In this document: positions 35,101 through 48,132 of the stretch, in pieces | How the letters are laid out: each line of letters begins with the position of its first letter | Position numbering within the stretch: position 1 is the stretch's first letter | Notes under the pieces: generated by a model | Databases searched by the model: none | What the model was told of the DNA's origin: nothing | What the model saw: the letters and a program-made list of their open reading frames with translations, nothing else | Assembly: GCA_029964075.1 (NCBI GenBank) | Contig: CM057135.1 | Location: forward strand, 21,416,863 to 21,480,862 | DNA length: 64,000 nucleotides | DNA from: Patiria pectinifera | Lineage: Eukaryota > Echinodermata > Asteroidea > Valvatida > Asterinidae | Reading direction: 5' to 3' | Program-made: the position numbers and the translations under genes

Positions 35101-36623
35101 ATATTTTGATCCGTTTTCCCTCAACTCCTCTGCACATTGTCTACGAAGTTTTGGTGCGAGTAACTCGTTTCCTAAAGAAAAAAAGTGTTCAGTTCATTGC
35201 AATTCAAAATGCAGACTGTACAAGTATCATAATTATAATTAAATTATCCTGAATAATTGGCTTTTTCGCAAAATTGTGGAAAAGCTTTTCTTTTTGTTCT
35301 GATTTTTTTGTTTTTTGTTTTTTGTTCCACACCCAAAATCCCATAGACTTTGTGCATGTTTCATTGTCCGCAGCACTTTTCACAATAAACAATCTTCAAT
35401 CTTGATGCTAGTTGGCACAGACTATAAGACCCCATAGTGAGTTTGTGTGCCGAACAGAGACGTTATAATTACGTCATCAGGGGTCACGTGACATCATCAC
35501 AAACGTGCCTATTTGGAAGACTTACATCTACAGAACTGTAAGTCCGATTGGGTTGAAACTTGGTATGTGGGTAGACCCGGATGCGTTGTAGATAAAAAAA
35601 AATGAGGTGATGTCATTATGAAGTCATCATGCAATTTTTTATGAATACTAGAATTTTTTGACCAGTGGCTATATCTCACGAACGCAACATGTATGCAAAA
35701 TTCAAAAGTCATTCTGTATTTGGTTGGTTAGGTAATAGGTACTTGCACAAAATTTTGAAAAATGTTTGACTTTATCATGAGGTCATCAAAAATGCACTTT
35801 TTCAAAACACATATAAGGAAAGGTCCGATCTTCATGTGACTCGGACTCGGAGTTTCGTGACTCGAATACAAAGTATGCTAGTATGTAAAGTTTGAAGTGA
35901 CGTCACGATGACGTCATTGTTTGATTTTTGATGATTTTTTTAATATTTATAATTTTATTCTGCCTTCAAAATTGCACACTTCCTTACATCGGATGGATTT
36001 GAAACTTAGTACAAACCAAGCCCACAGTGACAAAATGTGCATTGACAAGTGTTGTCAAGAGATGTCATCGCAGAGCATGTGTCGTCATGTGATGAAATTA
36101 TATTTAAGGAATTATTCTAAGCATTTTGAACAACCTTTAATTGCATAAAGCACTCTAAAAAGTGACTGCAAAAGGGCAAACAAAACATAAACATTTGTAA
36201 AATGCAAAAAAAAGCCATGTGTTCTGTTTTCAAACAGACAAGCAGCTCTAGCTTGTTATGCAACTTTGCAATTGGCAAAGAAGAATATAATAGGTAGTGT
36301 CTGAAAAAAAAATGGGAAAAAAACATGAAATGGCACAAAAATTTTTTAAGCAGGATAGCCCAACAACACCCTTTACAACAATGTAAAAGAAGAATATAAA
36401 ATATTTTTTAAAACTTGATAGGCTACAGCTAAAGCTTTACTGTGGCACAGTTGGTACAAAATAGAAATACTTGCCTTGTATTGCATAAGAAACCGCATTA
36501 AATAGGCAACTTCCATTTCCTGTAATTTTCTGTGCTTGAAGTTTGGAGCCTTCAGAGTCTCTAAGATCTTGGGGTATGAGTGACGATGCCCCGGCATCAA
36601 GCTGCTTTAGTTTCACAGGACCC
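32116..36623 (-). CDS. Vertnin/OTU-like protein, multi-exon, incomplete 5' end
   Basis: Minus-strand exons: 36623-36479, 35171-35073, 34426-34221, 33669-33450 and 32180-32116 (stop 32118-32116). Joins from 35073 onward are phase-matched (G|GA, K|Y, G|CT). Visible protein: LDAGASSLIPKILETLKAPN, LLAPKLRRQCAEELRENGSK, then YHKDVSLSMAMGDKAADVW, WSCLLHFPALSTAINRPIRS, FPNIFEIQVPFLFRGIFHQT and a basic tail AAKKPKGKVKKGFTVGQSEWT. The block of an REL-type helix followed by LL.ALS...NRPIRSIY resembles vertnin and OTU-like peptidase folds; I am only moderately sure. The 36479 donor reads AAG|GCAAGT, a rare GC-type site, and its phase does not fit 35171, so one exon is probably missed. No 5' start was found. 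Confidence 0.45.
33677..34056. mobile_element. hAT-type MITE, 380 bp, 8-bp target duplication
   Basis: Ends CAGGCGCGGTTCTA and CGTAGAACCGCGTCTG are inverted. It is flanked by an 8-bp duplication ACTGCACT at 33669-33676 and 34057-34064, as expected for hAT. The interior has G and C runs and no ORF. The duplicated octamer covers the AG acceptor and first base of the exon ending at 33669. Confidence 0.85.
34480..36478. other. Introns with an unclassified dispersed-type repeat
   Basis: Apart from the exon at 35073-35171 no coding sequence is seen. At 35440-35940 sequence such as GTCCGATTGGGTTGAAACTTGG, TGACGTCATTGT and ATGAGGTCATCA looks like a dispersed repeat. A similar style (ACTAATTGATCTCAAACATGG) occurs at 33070-33270 inside the same gene. 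No ends could be defined. Confidence 0.35.
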
Positions 36624-36629
36624 TACATA

Positions 36630-38950
36630 AATGTTGAAATTAAGGCCAAATCACAAAATAGAAACTTGTTTAAATTATATTGTCACCACTTCCTTTATCA
36701 TGGCTGCTAAGGTATTTTTGAATTAGGCCTAGTTCTTTTTTATAATTTGCACATAAAAAATAACAAGAAAAACATGGACAATTAAATGTTGGATTAATCA
36801 GGCGGTACAAATTTATAAATGAAATAGTCAGGGCAATGACAATGTAAAGGCAATTAGCATTAGTTTAAAGACATGATAGTTGATACGTCATTGGTTTTTG
36901 GAACATTACATTCATTTCAATCATGATGTAGTTTTTAAAATACATGTAACTTGTGAAAATTTTATAAAAATAGGTCTAATCACGTTATCAAGAAAAAAAA
37001 ACTTGTTTGTGTTTTGTGCACGATCACATTGTGTTAAATTCCATTGTAACAATCGAAATAGGGTGTTGCATTTTCAGATACAATTTTTTTCGAAGATGAC
37101 AGCATTTCATCAGGGGTAAATTTTTCACAGGAAGATTAGTATTAAATTATCAGCATTAACTTTATAAACATTAGCCTTTACAGTACACTGAATCTGCACA
37201 AAATTGTGTTACGTCTTCATCAATCCTGTATCATGCCTTCATTAAAGGAAATTTGTCCATCCACGGAGGAAGGAAATGTCATCCATGGTCCATCCATGCC
37301 CATGGCCCAAGTGTAACTTTTTAAAACAATTAAAATGCAGTGCATTACCCCATGCACAAACACCACACAAGCACCGTGCTGCTGTGACTCGGCATGTGTG
37401 TGAAGTCGTCATGGAGGTGGTGGTATATCGTCAGTCCACCTAAAACGACGAGGATCTATTTCGACGCACTCCATTCAATTTGCGTTGGACAACGCGCGCA
37501 CTTCGAAAGCGTTGCCTGCGCCGATTTATGCCATATTCGGTACTGCACGGCGATGGTACACGTACATTGTACATAAAAAGTCTGTAGCCCTATCAAACGG
37601 TTTTACTTCACGTTGGGCAAAATCTGTATAAAATGGCCGAGTGAGCTCACGCCACCCTTTGGAAATCGGCGTTGTTTTTTAAGTTTTCGTACAAGCAGGC
37701 GGGAGGGAAACCGTGTTTGTATGCCTATGTGTGTAATCATTCCTTCGTGAATCAATGCATATATTTACAAGAGTGAAACTCCCCATTTTAGCCGTCAACT
37801 AGTAGGCCTACTTGACAGACTTCGGTCGTCCTCGCCTCCGTACGTACCGTACATGTACATAGTACTGCGCAGGGTGACCGTGAGGTCGTGGCCAAATTGA
37901 GCTGCCGAAATGCACTTCAAAAATCTGTCAGATTTATCAAAAATCTGCCAAATTCCCGAGGATCACTCGAAATACACTATAAACACTTAAAATCACACGC
38001 AGATGTTATAGTATTGCCTTAATTAAGGTTCAAATTACATTACAAACAATCTGTAGTCACATAAAAATGTTACAAAATTGCATAAATTTCAGGCAAAATG
38101 CAGTTGTGTCGTGATGAAGTCCGGTTCCATGCAGTGAACCTCAGCCTAGACCGTACCAGCCGACCTGTCCCATTATGCAAGGGTTTGGGTTTGTTTGAAA
38201 AGTTTGAAGCTTTTTTAAACAAATGTACATTTTAGGGTACCTTTTTTTCAAATTTGCTGTTTTTTTCTGTCAAATAACCACATTTGCAGAGTTCTGCCAG
38301 AAATCTGCCAAAAATGCATTCTATCAAATTTTCTGTCAAGCTCGTTTTTTAACAAAAACTTTATCAAAGTTAGCCGAAAATCGGCTAAAACGGTCACCAT
38401 TATACTGCGTGTGTTTCGCGCGCGCTGGTCACATATGCGTTAGACTAGACTGTACATAGCCAGACCATGCCCAACTCCGACCTAGCCTAGGCCGATTGTC
38501 GCTACTGCATGCAGGCTTTAGTTAGGCCGTTTCGCTGCCCAGAACGCGCTGCGCGCAGCCGGACGAGCCTCTGTATATTGTTTACTTGGGCAACAAATCT
38601 GATTGGGACACAGGCTCAGCTGACGCCTGTTACTTGATTGAAGGGCATGAAGGGGAAAAAGCATGCGTTCAAACCAAACACAAAACAGCAGACCCGACGA
38701 TCGGTCCGACAACACTGCTTTCGTCAATGTTTTTTTTACCTCTTGAAAAACTAAAAACTGTAAATTGCCGTAAAGTGCAGTTGTATCATTTTAATTAACC
38801 TCGTTTTTTAAAATCGCTCCTGGTAAAAAGTGTGTGGGGGCAAAATAGCTACCTTTTCAAAAGTGGGAGTTGCCCCCCGGTTCCGCCGCCGGTGGTGAGG
38901 TGGTACCAACTGAAGGGACATTGGTAGCTGCAGCATTGAATCATGGGTTC
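36630..38950. other. Gene-free stretch
   Basis: No exon supported. A moderately CpG-rich patch at 37380-37620 could hold the missing first exon or promoter of the minus-strand vertnin/OTU-like gene, but I cannot fix a start. 37900-38420 is AT-rich and repetitive in TCTGCCAAAAAT words. Confidence 0.35.
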
Positions 38951-38955
38951 CTCGT

Positions 38956-39361
38956 TGTCTGCTTCAACAACACTGACGAACACACTTGCATACGCCCACA
39001 ATTCTAATACGCATGCGTGAGAGCCATTCAGTTGCTACGCATTTCGCGCATGCGCGCACGCAAGCGCAAGCCTTCACACGAGCAGTCGGTTCGAGATGTT
39101 TACAGTCGGAAGCACGAATTAGCGCATAATTTCCTTAAATAATGTATTCCTGGGACATATTCATTACTTCTCAACCATGAATTTGAGTGATTAGGGATAC
39201 AAGGAATATGTTGACGCCAGTTGAGCTTCCTCTATAAGGTAAAAATGTGAGAAAATGTTTTAAATCAAATGCTCGCAATGACATGAAAACGTTATACCAT
39301 GGACGTCAGTCGCAATGCGCTGCAATGTAGACGACGTCCAACCTGGGCTAGGTCATGACGG
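38956..39361 (-). repeat. Right inverted repeat of the candidate Academ element
   Basis: Inverted counterpart of 22697-23098. The match ends at GGTCATGACG (39351-39360); beyond it the two flanks differ. Confidence 0.8.
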
Positions 39362-42300
39362 TGCTTTCCAGCCGAGTCCGGGCGGCGCATCCCCGCCCAG
39401 CTTTCAATCCGTCCTGGTGCTGGTGGCTGGTGTTCTCGGCATGCTTGACCGCGGCAACGTGTCGGCCTGCAGTACAGTGTGAACGCTGGATCTTTGTTCT
39501 TCAAGACCCTCTCTCGAGATTTCCCGCTTCGTGCACTGGCTTGGACATCATGCTCAAACATGCCATGCATGATGGAATTCAAGGTGAGAATTTTCCAATC
39601 ACACAGCATTTGTTTTGGGCCCGTTTGTTTGTTGTACTGTGCAATATCGTGTGAAGTTTTTGTTCACCGTTTCTATGATTTTAGTTTTAACGCTAGGCCT
39701 CAATTATACGCAGCCAGCGGTATGGCCCTATCGAAAGTGCGGAGATCGATCGACATTTGATCGAATCCTACATTTTCCTTTCATACCTCCATGGTTTGAC
39801 CTAATTTGGATAGTTGAATTAATGATTTTGATATTTAAACTGAACAAATTGTCCAATATGTCGGATGAGTTTTACGGCACATTGAATAAAATGTAACGAT
39901 TCCGGCTTGCCTAACATAAGTCTGGGCTAAGACCCAAATGAAATCGGGTCCCAGTTATCTGCCGGAAGCTTGAATGAAGAGTCGATGAGTGAGACGGGCT
40001 TCTTGGAGGGGATGGGGGAATTATTTACAAACGACCACAAGATAATTAACAATAAAAGATGTCCACAAGGAGTAATAATCTTTCAACCGATCAAAACGGT
40101 AAACTCAGTTTATTTAATCTTCTTGAGTAAACTTGAACATCTTTGGGACAGCGCCCTCTATTATAAGAAGTAAGGAACATGAAGCTGTGGTATGAGTTGC
40201 TCAGTGGTAGCGTGAGTAGCGTATTGATTCGATGGCCGCTTTTCCTGTAATCTTTTATACAATCTCAAAATATTACAGCGCATAAAGTAGTTTCTTATAT
40301 TTTGTCTAAAGTGTCGGAATTTTCACACACAAAAGCGCTCGTGTGGTTTTCCGCCGACAAAGCCCAATTAATAGCGCAAGTAGCCTGTACACGGTTGCTT
40401 GCTTAATCAGTGCACGCAAACGTGGGGCAATAAATAGGTCTTGAGGTCTTGTCTTGAGGTCTTGCGCGGCCTACTCCGAGAGGGAACAGAACCCAAATAC
40501 TCGGAAATCTGTGGAATTTATAGGCACAGTGCGGACGCGCTCTGCACGCGCGTACGCGCACGGCACGCGCATCTCATACAACTGCAGTGATTGGCTAAAT
40601 AACACAACAATCTGCGGTAGCTTGTAACGGCACAGCAGTACGCATGCGCTGGCTCACAGTTGTGTCGTACGGTAACGAACAGCATGTACGTTCATTCAGT
40701 AAACACTGTGCATGTGGCAACAACACAACAGGAAGTCAGCGTAGGCACTGCTGAGAGTCCAGCCCCGAGGAATTATGACTGCAACAGGATCAAAGAATAA
40801 ATTCAACAAATATTATTAGATTAATTTAAAGGTTCCAGCTAGGGAAAAGGTCAGCTGTATACAAAGTTTCAAGCACTAAAATACTAAGCTAGCAAGGAAT
40901 AATTGTGATATTAATAAGCATCCTGGCGATTTTCGCCACAGTAATATCACCATGATCACTCAAACGGGGCATCGGTGTTGACGTCGGCATAGGCCTAGGA
41001 CGATTTGATACAAATTCGATCATTCGGGGACCGTTAAGCGCGATAGTTAAAATGCATATCCACTGCAAGCTGAAGGCGAATCATCGCGATTAGGCATCAC
41101 TTGATCACCGAGGCCTTAACTTTGGTAGCCTACTGAGTCAATTTTATACCTGGGTAGCTTAATTGTTTGCCATAATTAATAAGCCTAGGCCTACATCTTG
41201 GTTTCCTAAAGCTATGACTATGAGCATGAGCTATTCTAAGTGTTTAATTGACTTGTTCATTCACTTTTGCAATTACTTCCCTCAACGGAGATACCTGGCC
41301 CCTACTTCATTTTATTTGAAAAAAAAAATATTGAATTTTATCAATAGTTTTGTTTTTGCAGCCAGCCATTTATGTTTAATAATATATTTAATAGGCCTTT
41401 GTTGCCCCTATATTACGACATGTTGAGGCATGCAGTGGGGCTTGTTTTGTTTTCCTAACATATAGGACTAAAACTCTAGCGCCCATTCAGTTATTTCATT
41501 TGTTTCATTTGTATTTGTCTCAAATCGTGGCCAGAGTGCAAATGTAACCGTAAAACATAAAAAGAAGTAAATGAATAATAAACAAATAAACTAACAAACA
41601 CACAAATAAAAAAATAAAAAAAATCCAATAAGATACTAGAGCTAAAACAGCCCTGGGCAATTAATTAATTTTTCAGACCATTTCTAGTCTGACAAATGTT
41701 ATTGTTCTGCAGCTAATTTGAGCCGATCTTTCGGCATTGGTTCCTAATACAATAAATAGGGGCCCGGGGCCTATAATAACACCGCGGTGCAACCTGGGCA
41801 GTTTTTAGCCAGTGCATGTAATGACAATTACATAGTTATAAACATAATCATGATGATATTAATGGTAGGGCCTACACAATTAAATGTAAAGACAGCACTT
41901 TAATGCAAATTAAAAAAAAAGAAGAAGAAGAAGAGGAGTTACAGTGTCCCCACTGGCATGATTAATCTTGACAGTTCCTAAGATAAGATAGTACTTCCAC
42001 ATAAATTTGCGATTTTGCCCAAACATGACATGATCGGATCGCTGTTTGTCAGAGCAGCTGCTTTCGGAGCAGATTGGCAGATCTGAGATCACTGGATGGG
42101 CACTATCTTAACCTATTTGAAAAGGCATGTTAATTGTTAACCCAAGGAACCTGGCCAAAGAGTCCAAATCCGCAGTAGGCTCCGGTTGACAATGTGTCGC
42201 AGTAGGCTCCGCTTGACAATGTGTAATTAACCCAACCTTGTATGATTGCAGCAAAATGCTAGATTCTTTTTCACACAAGTAAGGGGGACCTATTCATTCG

Positions 42301-45150
42301 AGGTATAGTTTCTCTCCTGTTTAGCTTGACTTCCTTTTCTGTCACCTGGGCCAACTTGTGAAGCCATAGGAATTTATACTAACATTTAAAAATATAATGA
42401 AATACTGTACTACAAATTTTAATAATTAAATAGTAATAATTTCTACTAATGTTATAACAGCGAGACTTTACCATAGACTTGTGCACAAACCTAAACTATC
42501 ACCTAATCCAAGTTTACCTCTTATCTTTTCTTCACGAAATTTGGTGATTTTCTCGAGCTAGATAATTTGCAACACAAACATTCCTTGTCCTAAGGGTCGT
42601 TCTAACAATAGGGTGACTCAAATTTGTCACCCCCACATGGCATGTTGCCAAAATCCAGATGTGACTTGCCAAATAAATTAAAAAAAAAAATATAAAAAAA
42701 GAACCTGTCGCCCATTTGTGGGATGCTGTAGATTATATAATAATAATGATAATAATGATAATAAACACCCTGACAAAACAAATAAAACAAACACCCCAAC
42801 ACCCCAACAAACAAACAACCTACCGAACACATAAACAAAAAATAAATGAATACATTTAAAAGATAGATATGTTTGCAAAGGATAGCTGCTGCTTTGAATA
42901 TTTTCTGTTGCAGGATGCCAGGGGATAGCACACGCTACAAATTGGTTTGGGACCGGGACTCATACCATCGAATGCTCTTCAGATTTGCAACATAGAGGTC
43001 TTCCAAGGTTGGACATTTTGTCGTTTGGTACTGATCGTCCAGCAATTTGGCCAGTTTGGCGTTCAGATTATAAACTGTTGCCTAAAGGCGAATATCAGGA
43101 AAATAACTGTCAACAGGATAAAAGCTGTCAACAGAAAAAGCGGCACATTTTTTTTTACCATAACCTTTTAAATTCTATGGACATCCATTTAATTAAGTTG
43201 ACGCGATTTAAAAGCATGATGGCATTGAGGAGGATAATACAACATAAAGTGTACGTTAAGTTATATGATCTGTAGACACATACATTTAACCACACGTTGC
43301 GCGTTTACGTGCTTGACCCAGATCTTTAGCAGCCCAATTGTACTATTCACAGTATCTAGGCCTACCTGTAAGTGTAATAATATTTCCCATTGTCATGTTA
43401 ACGTTGATGCACCGTACTTAAGCCTCCTGCTGGTTATGATTTTTCATTAAAAAAAAAATTGGGCTTCAAAAACAAGGAACAGATAAAGCTGGTTAGAAAC
43501 ATTTCTTGACATGAAATGAATATTGCTAGGTAAATTACAACTTAGAATTATCTATATTGCATGCATGCTTTTAATGTCATTGTATTGGGTTGTAGGTTGT
43601 ACATAGTCCTGGCTATTTTGTAGTGTATTTTACTTTACATTGAACACGGAATACTCATCTTCAGGTAACACTTTAAATGACTATAGCTATACACTGACTG
43701 TTTACATTCAATAACGGCTACTTCAACAAGTTCATTTTTTAAGGGGATTTAAGTAATAATTGTACTTTTGGAAAAAAACATAAACAATTAAAAAGTAAAA
43801 AAAAAAAAATCTTTATGCAACCAGATAATTTTGCTCCAAAAACTACAAAGAAAACTTGGTCGCCTATTTGGGGGCCGGAAGGGAATTTCTTTCGATCTTT
43901 TCCACCAGGATGGGTTTCGTACTGGCTTTTCGCCTTTTTCAGGAGCAATAATAGCTAATTTGTTTAGTTCACGTTAGTGATACTCACAATAGGAGGTTGA
44001 TATGTTGGGGATATTTCCCCTTACTGATTTAGATTAGATCTACCCACGGGAAAATAGTACATTTCGTCCTCTTTTTGTCCACGAATGGTTTTGCCACTTT
44101 GTAGACCAGCTTAGAAGGTAGCCACCAACATTTCCCCCTTTGTATCAATTGAATCTATATCAATCAGGATTGGTTTGAGAAATATATAAAAGTATTTAAT
44201 CAACATTTGTAATTAGTTTTACCTCTTTTGAGAACGTTATCCAATGATCAAGTTGTGGCGTATGATTATAATACCTAGCTTTGTAATGTGTATTATTATT
44301 ATGCATGTTTAATTTTGAAAAATTTCAAAGAGGCAGCTTGTGTGGTTTAGGAAGAGTGCCAAAGATTTGTGGCAAGCATGCCGATGAGGTTACAGCATTA
44401 ATGATGTTTGCAACATTAACTCTTTAAAAATAAGAAAGACACGGTAGCAGCTCGCACTCTATCCTCAGTTGGTAATAGTTATACACAACTCCAGTATTAC
44501 CCTGGCGCTAGTATTTGTTTCGTTCAGTCTTTCTCGTTTGGGGTTCTACTCTGCGGGGTAAGGGTGTGAGGGTACTGCCTGTCGTCCCATGGGGCGCGCG
44601 TTGCGCGTTTGGCGAAGTTGGCTGGGAGCGACGGGCAGTGCCTCAATTCAAACTAAATAAACAAGTTGGGTAAATAGTTCTTAAGTAAAACCTTTGAATT
44701 TGGACGTTAAACATTTAACAAGTTGTGTTTAATCTTTGTGAAAAAGTACGCCAAGCACCCATTTGTACTGATTGGGCATGCCAACCGTATCTACGAGCGG
44801 TGGACCAAATCGGTGTGCTTTAACTACAAATAACTTCTTGAGTAATATAGGCATATAAATACTAAAGTCAGTTGACAAATTCTTAAGTCATGTGACAAAA
44901 CACTTTGGCTATCACCCACTTGTTCTGGTGGGGCAAGTGAATGGTTGGCAAGCGTGCCAAAGTTTCGGGCCCAGTGATGCCAAGCATGGCAAGTATTTGG
45001 GGCAAGCGTGCCCCGTTTTTAGCTTGTTTAAAATGTTTCTAAGGCAAATATCTTTTAGCAAATATGTAATTATTACAGTTAAACATTGACCGAGGAGAAA
45101 TAAATTAGCGGCTCAAAAAATATATGCCAGAAAAGTCAAATCAACTCTCA
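39362..45150. other. Long stretch without recognisable genes
   Basis: I see no exon with a recognisable domain. Items present: a CpG-rich, promoter-like patch at 40530-40720 with GCACGCGCGTACGCGCACGG; a tandem duplication of CGCAGTAGGCTCCGSTTGAC at 42190-42223 with an upstream partial copy; an (ATAATG)n run near 42740; a hairpin at 44575-44640 (GCCTGTCGTCCC against GGGAGCGACGGGC); and repeated GCCAAGCATGGCAAG words at 44925-45015. Short ORFs here have AT-biased, low-complexity translations. Confidence 0.45.
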
Positions 45151-45159
45151 CTGTGTGGT

Positions 45160-45310
45160 TTTCATATTCATATTCATATTTATTTCCACTTAATTATTTT
45201 GAAGGGAAACGGTTTAAACAATAATTTAGATAACAGGATAAGATTAAGCGGTGGGCTTCTCCAAAAAGCAAGCTTGTCAAGTGGAGAAGTCCATTATGTG
45301 TAGAAAAAAA
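45160..45310 (-). repeat. 3' tail of a minus-strand LINE
   Basis: (CATATT)n followed by TATTTCC on plus, with a hairpin-like stretch GGGCTTCTCC...GTGGAGAAGTCC, has the same layout as the LINE 3' ends at 18713 and 27310. No coding part is present. Confidence 0.45.
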
Positions 45311-45580
45311 TATATATTAAATACATTTGTACCTTTAACTTAACTACACAATGAAGTTTAAGTTACACAAAACACACATATACAAGGGACTAACACAAAC
45401 AGGACAAGACAAAACAAATCAAGTACAATCAGAACCTACATGGGAAATTATTAGAAGAATATTCTCAGTGTTTCTTCACAGATTGGTTTAGCCTTTGGAA
45501 AATGTAATCGTGACTGCAGTTGAGAACTAAAAGGCCCAGTGACAAATTTATGCGACATCGTGTTTGTGAACCTTCCATGC

Positions 45581-45760
45581 TATAGACCTTTATCATGCTG
45601 CCACCATCTTGGTCATGTTCCTTGTATCCACTTACAGTAATGAATGCTAATATTCAACGTACAAAAAGGAACCAGACTCTTTTCCCTTCCAGTCTCGTTT
45701 TGGTTACATTGATTTGAATGGGAAAAAATCAAGATGGCTGCACCATGATAAAGGTCTATA
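45581..45760. mobile_element. MITE with about 28-bp inverted ends
   Basis: TATAGACCTTTATCATGCTGCCACCATCTTG at the left is matched by its inverse CAAGATGGCTGCACCATGATAAAGGTCTATA at the right, with two or three mismatches. TA sits at both borders. Non-coding. Confidence 0.65.
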
Positions 45761-46285
45761 GACCTTCTTTTGCAAGGTCACAGCCGCGAGGTTTGCCAAT
45801 CTTGGTTGGTGAAACTACGGGCGGCGTTCATTTAAAAAACACAGTCCTTGATAGTTCTTTCAAAAAGCAACATAATTACCCAAATAAGTGATAAATCACT
45901 GATCTCCCCAAAACAAGATGAAAATACATATGTTATTGATAATGTTTCATTAAAAGAGCAGATTCTTAATTGCCAATCCGGTTATAAATTTTGTGATGCT
46001 CAAGGCCACCCATACAAAATGGTGGTCAATGTTTGTAAACAATTTTAAGAAAGGGCTATTCAACATCAGTCACTGTCATTGTTCAGAGTTTTGATTTGAC
46101 CAAACAAAATTCGAATCAAAAATCAGATATTTTGATGGGGTCTCTGAAAATTCATTCACTCGTAAAATTTTATTTATTAATGGTTGGGGCCAAAGATCGG
46201 GCCATGCAACCTTATACACCCTGTGGACTACTGTCAAAGGATGTATTATTAATTTTGGTCAGCAAGAACAACCTTTACTTTTTTT

Positions 46286-47498
46286 TCAAGTGAGGTACTC
46301 TTCCAAAGAAGGGGGTTCAATTCCAAAGTACTGGCTGGTTTGACTGATGAACAGACAAGTATGACAGTTTGTAAGCAACGCCCCCACCAAATAGTACTTT
46401 GCCACTGGCTGGAGGAGTACTTTAAGATTTTTCCTGATATCGAGGAATGCAAATTGGGTTGAAATTTTCCCAAACTGCCACTCAACAGCTTCTCGAACCG
46501 ACAACATCACACGATTGAAGTGTTGCTGGTCTTCAGTTAGGTTTGCACCCCTGAATGGACACAGAAGGTAGTTTCGTAATGGGTATGCAGTGTCTCCATA
46601 CAAGGCAAACGGTAAATTATTGGCATCTACCTGACCATCAAGCTTGGCACCGAGTCCACTTTCACAAAGCAGTGCACAGTCATGCCTCCTTCCTTCTACT
46701 TGGGCCAAACATATTAGCAATCATGCCATCTGGTACGACAACTGACTGGAATTTCAGGGAGTGAATCCGCCTTTGCCCATTGTAACACACTCTCTGATTC
46801 CGAGTAGGTCTGCATATTGGCCGTACAGTTCCATCAACAAATCCGAAGCAGTTATTTAGAGGAGCACCTTTCCGGTGGATTGCATCTGCATACTCCTGCA
46901 ACCTATTGTTTATCCATGGTTGGTTTAAGTTCGTCAAGAGGTGTCCATGCACATCAAAGAGGTGGTTCAGAGTAGTGTTGATTATCAATGATAAGGTAGA
47001 TTTCGGACAGCCAAAAAAAGGCTCCAAATCAACAAGTCTATTGGATACACAAACCTTTTGAGGAGAACACATAACGCATCCCGCCCACTAACAACTGTTC
47101 TGTCCGGGCAAACAAAATGGTCAGGCAAACGCAGTGCTGTGGCCAGTCGTCGGATCGATTGTTTGTCGAATCTGACGTGCTCAGACACTGAACATCTGAT
47201 AAACTTTCTAAGCGAAATCTTTCGAAATCAGTATCATACGTTGTCGGCCCAAAATTCGGGAGAAGACACATGAAAACCATATCTTCGTCGTCATTTTCGA
47301 CAGCAATCTGCATCATCGCATCTCGCTCCCCGGGCGTCGCCATGTTGAATGCTAGCGCCCCCAAGTGACACGTAGCGCTATTAAGTATTAGGACCGGCCT
47401 TTGATTGCGAAACAAACGCGTGTTTAACGTGAACGGCTACGGTTATCATATCCGTATCTAGCTGTATCTGTATCCGTAGACTTGCGAAACCTCCCTAA
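46286..47498 (-). pseudogene. PIF/Harbinger transposase, multiply frameshifted, with right terminus
   Basis: Minus strand. A start MATPGERDAMMQ (about 47343) leads into an N-terminal region that breaks into another frame (MSEHVRFDKQSIRRLATALR), then another (PFFGCPKSTLSLIINTTLNH). The DDE_Tnp_4-type catalytic core follows: GFVDGTVRPI (first D), ALYGDTAYPL (second D) and REAVEWQFGKI (E), ending at a stop near 46286. At least three frameshifts make it inactive. The right element end TTGCGAAACCTCCCTAA (about 47482-47498) matches the inverted ends of the non-coding element at 18225-19188. I could not find the left end. Confidence 0.85.
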
Positions 47499-47499
47499 T

Positions 47500-48130
47500 A
47501 TCCGAAAGAAAAAATTGTTTGCTTGTACTTATGTACATGTCAGATCCAACGATTTCGTTTGAGGCATAAACTACGTGCATGCTGCACAGAAGTTTGTGCC
47601 GATGCCTTCTCTGGCAACAAGTGTATACAGACATACACACAGAAGGAATACGCTAGAATGCACACTGGAATCTGGGCCAAACAGAGTGCTCGAATAGGCC
47701 TATGTATACAAAATAGAAAACGTTTTCACCGATTCGGTTATTGGCCATCAATAGCCTGACAGCATCATTTGGTCTGGGAACCAGGTTGCGCGCATTGCAG
47801 TGAAATTTTGCGTGCGTGGAACCAGATACCATACGAACGTGAACAATAGCCGACTTGGCACCAAGTCTAACAGCCAGGGGGATAAACATTCAATGGCTAA
47901 AATTTCATCCTCTACAACTAGAGGCAGAGGAATATGTAATTGACACACATGCATGCAGGGTTGGAAGAGTAAACACAAGAGTGATTTGAAGGACAGGAGG
48001 TGCAAACAGAGAGGGGAGTGTGGGGTGTTTCGAAGTTCAAATGGGAAGGGAACAAAGATGTGTGGTTGGACAAGATCATTTAATGTTTTCATAATTTTTA
48101 GTTACCAATTCTGGATAAACTTACATGTAC
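47500..48130. other. Flanking stretch without a recognised gene
   Basis: No supported exon. The part just before 48133 (ATTCTGGATAAA, then TGTACAG) is similar to the intron just before the exon at 17381. Confidence 0.4.
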
Positions 48131-48132
48131 AG

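Larger units (their letters stand above)
22697..39361. mobile_element. Candidate AcademH-like DNA transposon, degraded, about 16.7 kb
   Basis: The interval is bounded by long inverted repeats (22697-23098 and 38956-39361). Its left half encodes a RecQ-like helicase pointing inward, converging on a PHD-finger gene whose C-terminus resembles Academ transposases. AcademH is the known Academ lineage that carries a helicase besides the transposase, so gene content and inverted ends agree. It has been invaded by a LINE, a hAT element, a minisatellite and small hAT MITEs. The right half also holds a vertnin/OTU-like gene of unclear origin. A target duplication could not be fixed. The alternative is a chance inverted duplication around host genes. 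Confidence 0.5.

Noticed and set aside
42602..42931. 109-residue ORF
   Set aside because: Translation is dominated by Y, F and I from an ATA/ATG simple repeat.
44925..45015. Nuclear factor I type sites (TTGGC...GCCAA)
   Set aside because: The spacer is one base too long and the words belong to a local repeated phrase.
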